This document shows positions 61,401 through 64,000 of a DNA stretch of 64,000 nt, piece after piece. Numbering within the stretch: the first letter of the stretch is position 1; each line of letters starts with the position of its first letter. Origin of the DNA: Plantago major (taxonomy: Eukaryota; Streptophyta; Magnoliopsida; Lamiales; Plantaginaceae); NCBI GenBank assembly GCA_026545765.1, contig CM048844.1:124001-188000 (forward strand). The letters run 5' to 3'. A program made the position numbers and the translations under genes. The notes below the pieces were generated by a model. It was not told where the DNA came from, did not search any database, and saw only the letters and a list, made by a program, of their open reading frames with translations.

Positions 61401-64000
61401 GTGTCAAATTTTATTCACATGATATGGTTTGTGGTATAAAACCTATTCTCACATATTGAACTATTTTGGTTGATCGAACCTCGATTTAAAAGCGTATTTC
61501 GAGACCTCTTGTCTTCAATAAAACTCGAAGGGGTAGTACCGATTTTTGTGAAACACTCGATAGAGTTAGTTTGTGTCAAATTTTATTCACATGATATGGT
61601 TTGTGGTATAAAACCTATTCTCACATATTGAACTATTTTGGTTGATCGAACCTCGATTTAAAAGCGTATTTCGGGACCTCTTGTCTTCAAAACTCGAAGG
61701 GGGTAGTACCGATTTTTGTGAAACACTCGATAGAGTTAGTTTGTGTCAAATTTTATTCACATGATATGGTTTGTGGTATAAAACCTATTCTCGCATATTG
61801 AACTATTTTGGTTGATCGAACCTCGATTTAAAAGCGTATTTCGAGACCTCTTGTCTTCATAAAACTCGAAAGGGTAGTACGATTTTTGTGAAACACTCGA
61901 TAGGATTAGTTTGTGTCAAATTTTATTCACATGATATGGTTTGTGGTATAAAACCTATTCTACACATATTGAACTATTTTGGTTGATCGAACCTCGATTT
62001 AAAAGTATTTTGGGACCTCTTGTCTTGAATAAAACTTCGAAGGGGTTAGTACGATTTTTTGTGAAACACTTTCGATAGAGTTAGTTTGTGTCAAATTTTA
62101 TTCACATGATATGGTTTGTGGTATAAAACCTATTCTCACATATTGAACTATTTTGGTTGATCGAACCTCGATTTAAAAGCGTATTTCGAGACCTCTTGTC
62201 TTCAATAAAACTCGAAGGGGTAGTACCGATTTTTGTGAAACACTCGATAGAGTTAGTTTGTGTCAAATTTTATTCACATGATATGGTTTGTGGTATAAAA
62301 CCTATTCTCGCATATTGAACTATTTTGGTTGATCGAACCTCGATTTAAAAGCGTATTTTGTCTTGACAATAAAACTCGAAGGGGTAGTACGATTTTTGTG
62401 AAACACTCGATAGAGTTAGTTTGTGTCAAATTTTATTCACATGATATGGTTTGTGGTATGAAACCTATTCTCGCACATATTGAACTATTTTGGTTGATCG
62501 AACCTCGATTTAAAGCGTATTTCGAGACCTCTTGTCTTCAATAAAACTCGAAGGGTAGTACACGATTTTTGTGAAACACTCGATAGAGTTAGTTTGTGTC
62601 AAATTTTATTCACATGATATGGTTTGTGGTATGAAACCTATTCTACTTTATATTGAACTATTTTGGTTGATCGAACCTCGATTTAAAATGTATTTCCGAG
62701 ACCTCTTGTCTTCAATAAAACTTCAAGGGGTAGTACGATTTTTGTGAAACACTCGATAGAGTTAGTTTGTGTCAAATTTTATTCACATGATATGGTTTGT
62801 GGTATGAAACCTATTCTACGCACATATTGAACTATTTTGGTTGATCGAACCTCGATTTAAGCGTATTTCGAGACCTCTTGTCTTCAATAAAACTGAAAGG
62901 GGTAGTACGATTTTTGTGAAACACTCGATAGAGTTAGTTTGTGTCAAATTTTATTCACATGATATGGTTTGTGGTATAAAACCTATTCTCGCACATATTG
63001 AACTATTTTGGTTGATCGAACCTCGATTTAAAAGCGTATTTCGAGACCTCTTGTCTTCATATAAAACTCAAAGGGGTAGTACGATTTTTGTGAAACACTC
63101 GATAGAGTTAGTTTGTGTCAAATTTTATTCACATGATATGGTTTGTGGTATGAAACCTATTCTCGCATATTGAACTATTTTGGTTGATCGAACCTCGATT
63201 TAAAAGCATATTTGGGACCTCTTGTCTTCAATAAAACTCGAAGGGGTAGTACGATTTTTGTGAAACACTCGATAGTTAGTTTGTGTCAAATTTTATTCAC
63301 ATGATATGGTTTGTGGTATAAAACCTATTCTCGCACATATTGAACTATTTTGGTTGATCGACCTCGATTTAAAAGCGTATTTCGAGACCTCTTGTCTTGA
63401 TAAAACTCGAAAAGGGTAGTACGATTTTTGTGAAACACTCGATAGAGTTAGTTTGTGTCAAATTTTATTCACATGATATGGTTTGTGGTATAAAACCTAT
63501 TCGCACATATTGAACTATTTTGGTTGATCGAACCTCGATTTAAAAGCGTATTTCGAGACCTCTTGTCTTCAATAAAACTCGAAGGGGTAGTACGATTTTT
63601 GTGAAACACTTTCGATAGAGTTAGTTTGTGTCAAATTTTATTCACATGATATGGTTTGTGGTATGAAACCTATTCTCGCACATATTGAACTATTTTGGTT
63701 GATCGAACCTCGATTTAAAAGCGTATTTCGAGACCTCTTGTCTTGATAAAACTCAAAGGGGTAGTACGATTTTTTGTGAAACACTCGATAGAGTTAGTTT
63801 GTGTCAAATTTTATTCACATGATATGGTTTGTGGTATAAAACCTATTCTCGCACATATTGAACTATTTTGGTTGATCGAACCTCGATTTAAGCGTATTTT
63901 GAGACCTCTTGTCTTGATAAAACGAAAGGGGTAGTACGATTTTTTGTGAAACACTCGATAGAGTTAGTTTGTGTCAAATTTTATTCACATGATATGGTTT
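49430..64000. repeat. Shortened class A satellite monomers (about 170-174 bp)
   Basis: Compared with the 179-bp form, most monomers here read TTAAAAGCGTATTTCGAG for TTAAAAACGTATTTCCGAG, CTCGAAGGGGTAGTACGATTT for CTCAAAGGGGGTAGTACACGATTT, and CTATTCTCGCACATATTG for CTATTCTACGCACATATTG; a full example counts 173 bp. A CTACTTTATATTG variant recurs (for example 51685, 54845, 58860, 60250, 62645). Long-form patches persist near 54480-54840, 57120-57560 and 59110-59460. Class B monomers are rare. Confidence 0.8.

Larger units (their letters stand above)
19464..64000. repeat. Satellite array, right part (roughly 250 monomers)
   Basis: Same monomer and orientation as 1-5323, without any non-satellite insertion that I can see. 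It leaves the window at the right edge. Class A and class B monomers are mixed to about 49 kb; beyond that class A dominates and monomers shorten to about 170-174 bp. Short open frames appear in it, reading peptides such as VKHSIELVCVKFYSHDMVCG. They arise because monomers of 174 bp (58 codons) keep frame with their neighbours, and I do not regard them as genes. No gene is present in this 44.5-kb stretch. Confidence 0.97.

Overview
The window is plant nuclear DNA from what looks like a satellite-rich, probably centromeric or pericentromeric, region. Two things fill it. One is a tandem array of an AT-rich monomer of about 179 bp, at 1-5323 and 19464-64000, running off both window edges. The other is a single 14.1-kb Ty3/gypsy LTR retrotransposon at 5329-19458, inserted in the minus orientation inside one monomer. 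The plant origin rests on the retroelement: it has the Tat-lineage (Ogre/Retand/Grande-like) layout of gag-protease-RT-RNase H-second archaeal-type RNase H-integrase, then a very long 3' spacer carrying an antisense gene. I do not recognise the satellite family and cannot name the species. I saw no host gene, tRNA, rRNA or CRISPR array.

Retrotransposon (read on the minus strand, right to left): 5' LTR 18498-19458, primer binding site 18478-18494, gag about 18446-16563, protease about 16560-16080, RT about 16075-14880, RNase H about 14880-14440, second RNase H about 14132-13760, integrase about 13753-12485, a 6.2-kb spacer, polypurine tract 6276-6284, and 3' LTR 5329-6272. Every protein domain is recognisable, but stops and frameshifts break all of them. 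The integrase also reads His where the second catalytic Asp belongs, so this copy as written is not autonomous. On the plus strand the spacer holds a TATA box (6909-6916), intron-like junctions and a broken gene (about 7331-10228). That gene resembles the plant 'putative gypsy type transposon' antisense family and ends in a coiled-coil region. A second promoter-like cluster with a G-box palindrome lies at 10869-10911.

Satellite: there are two main monomer classes. Class A carries CGAGACCTCTTGTCTTC and ACTCGATAGAGT. Class B carries TTGGGACATC and ACTC followed by CGCG, CATG, CGTG or AGTG, then GGG. They form higher-order repeats (HORs) of 11, 12, 13 and 16 monomers whose length changes along the array, with the same marker monomer recurring at near-integer multiples of 179 bp. 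From about 45 kb on, most monomers are shortened to about 170-174 bp by a recurring set of small edits. The same edits appear as short patches inside otherwise near-identical HOR copies, in one of the two LTRs and perhaps in pol. This makes local assembly or base-calling error a serious alternative to real evolution for part of the variation, including some of the frameshifts.
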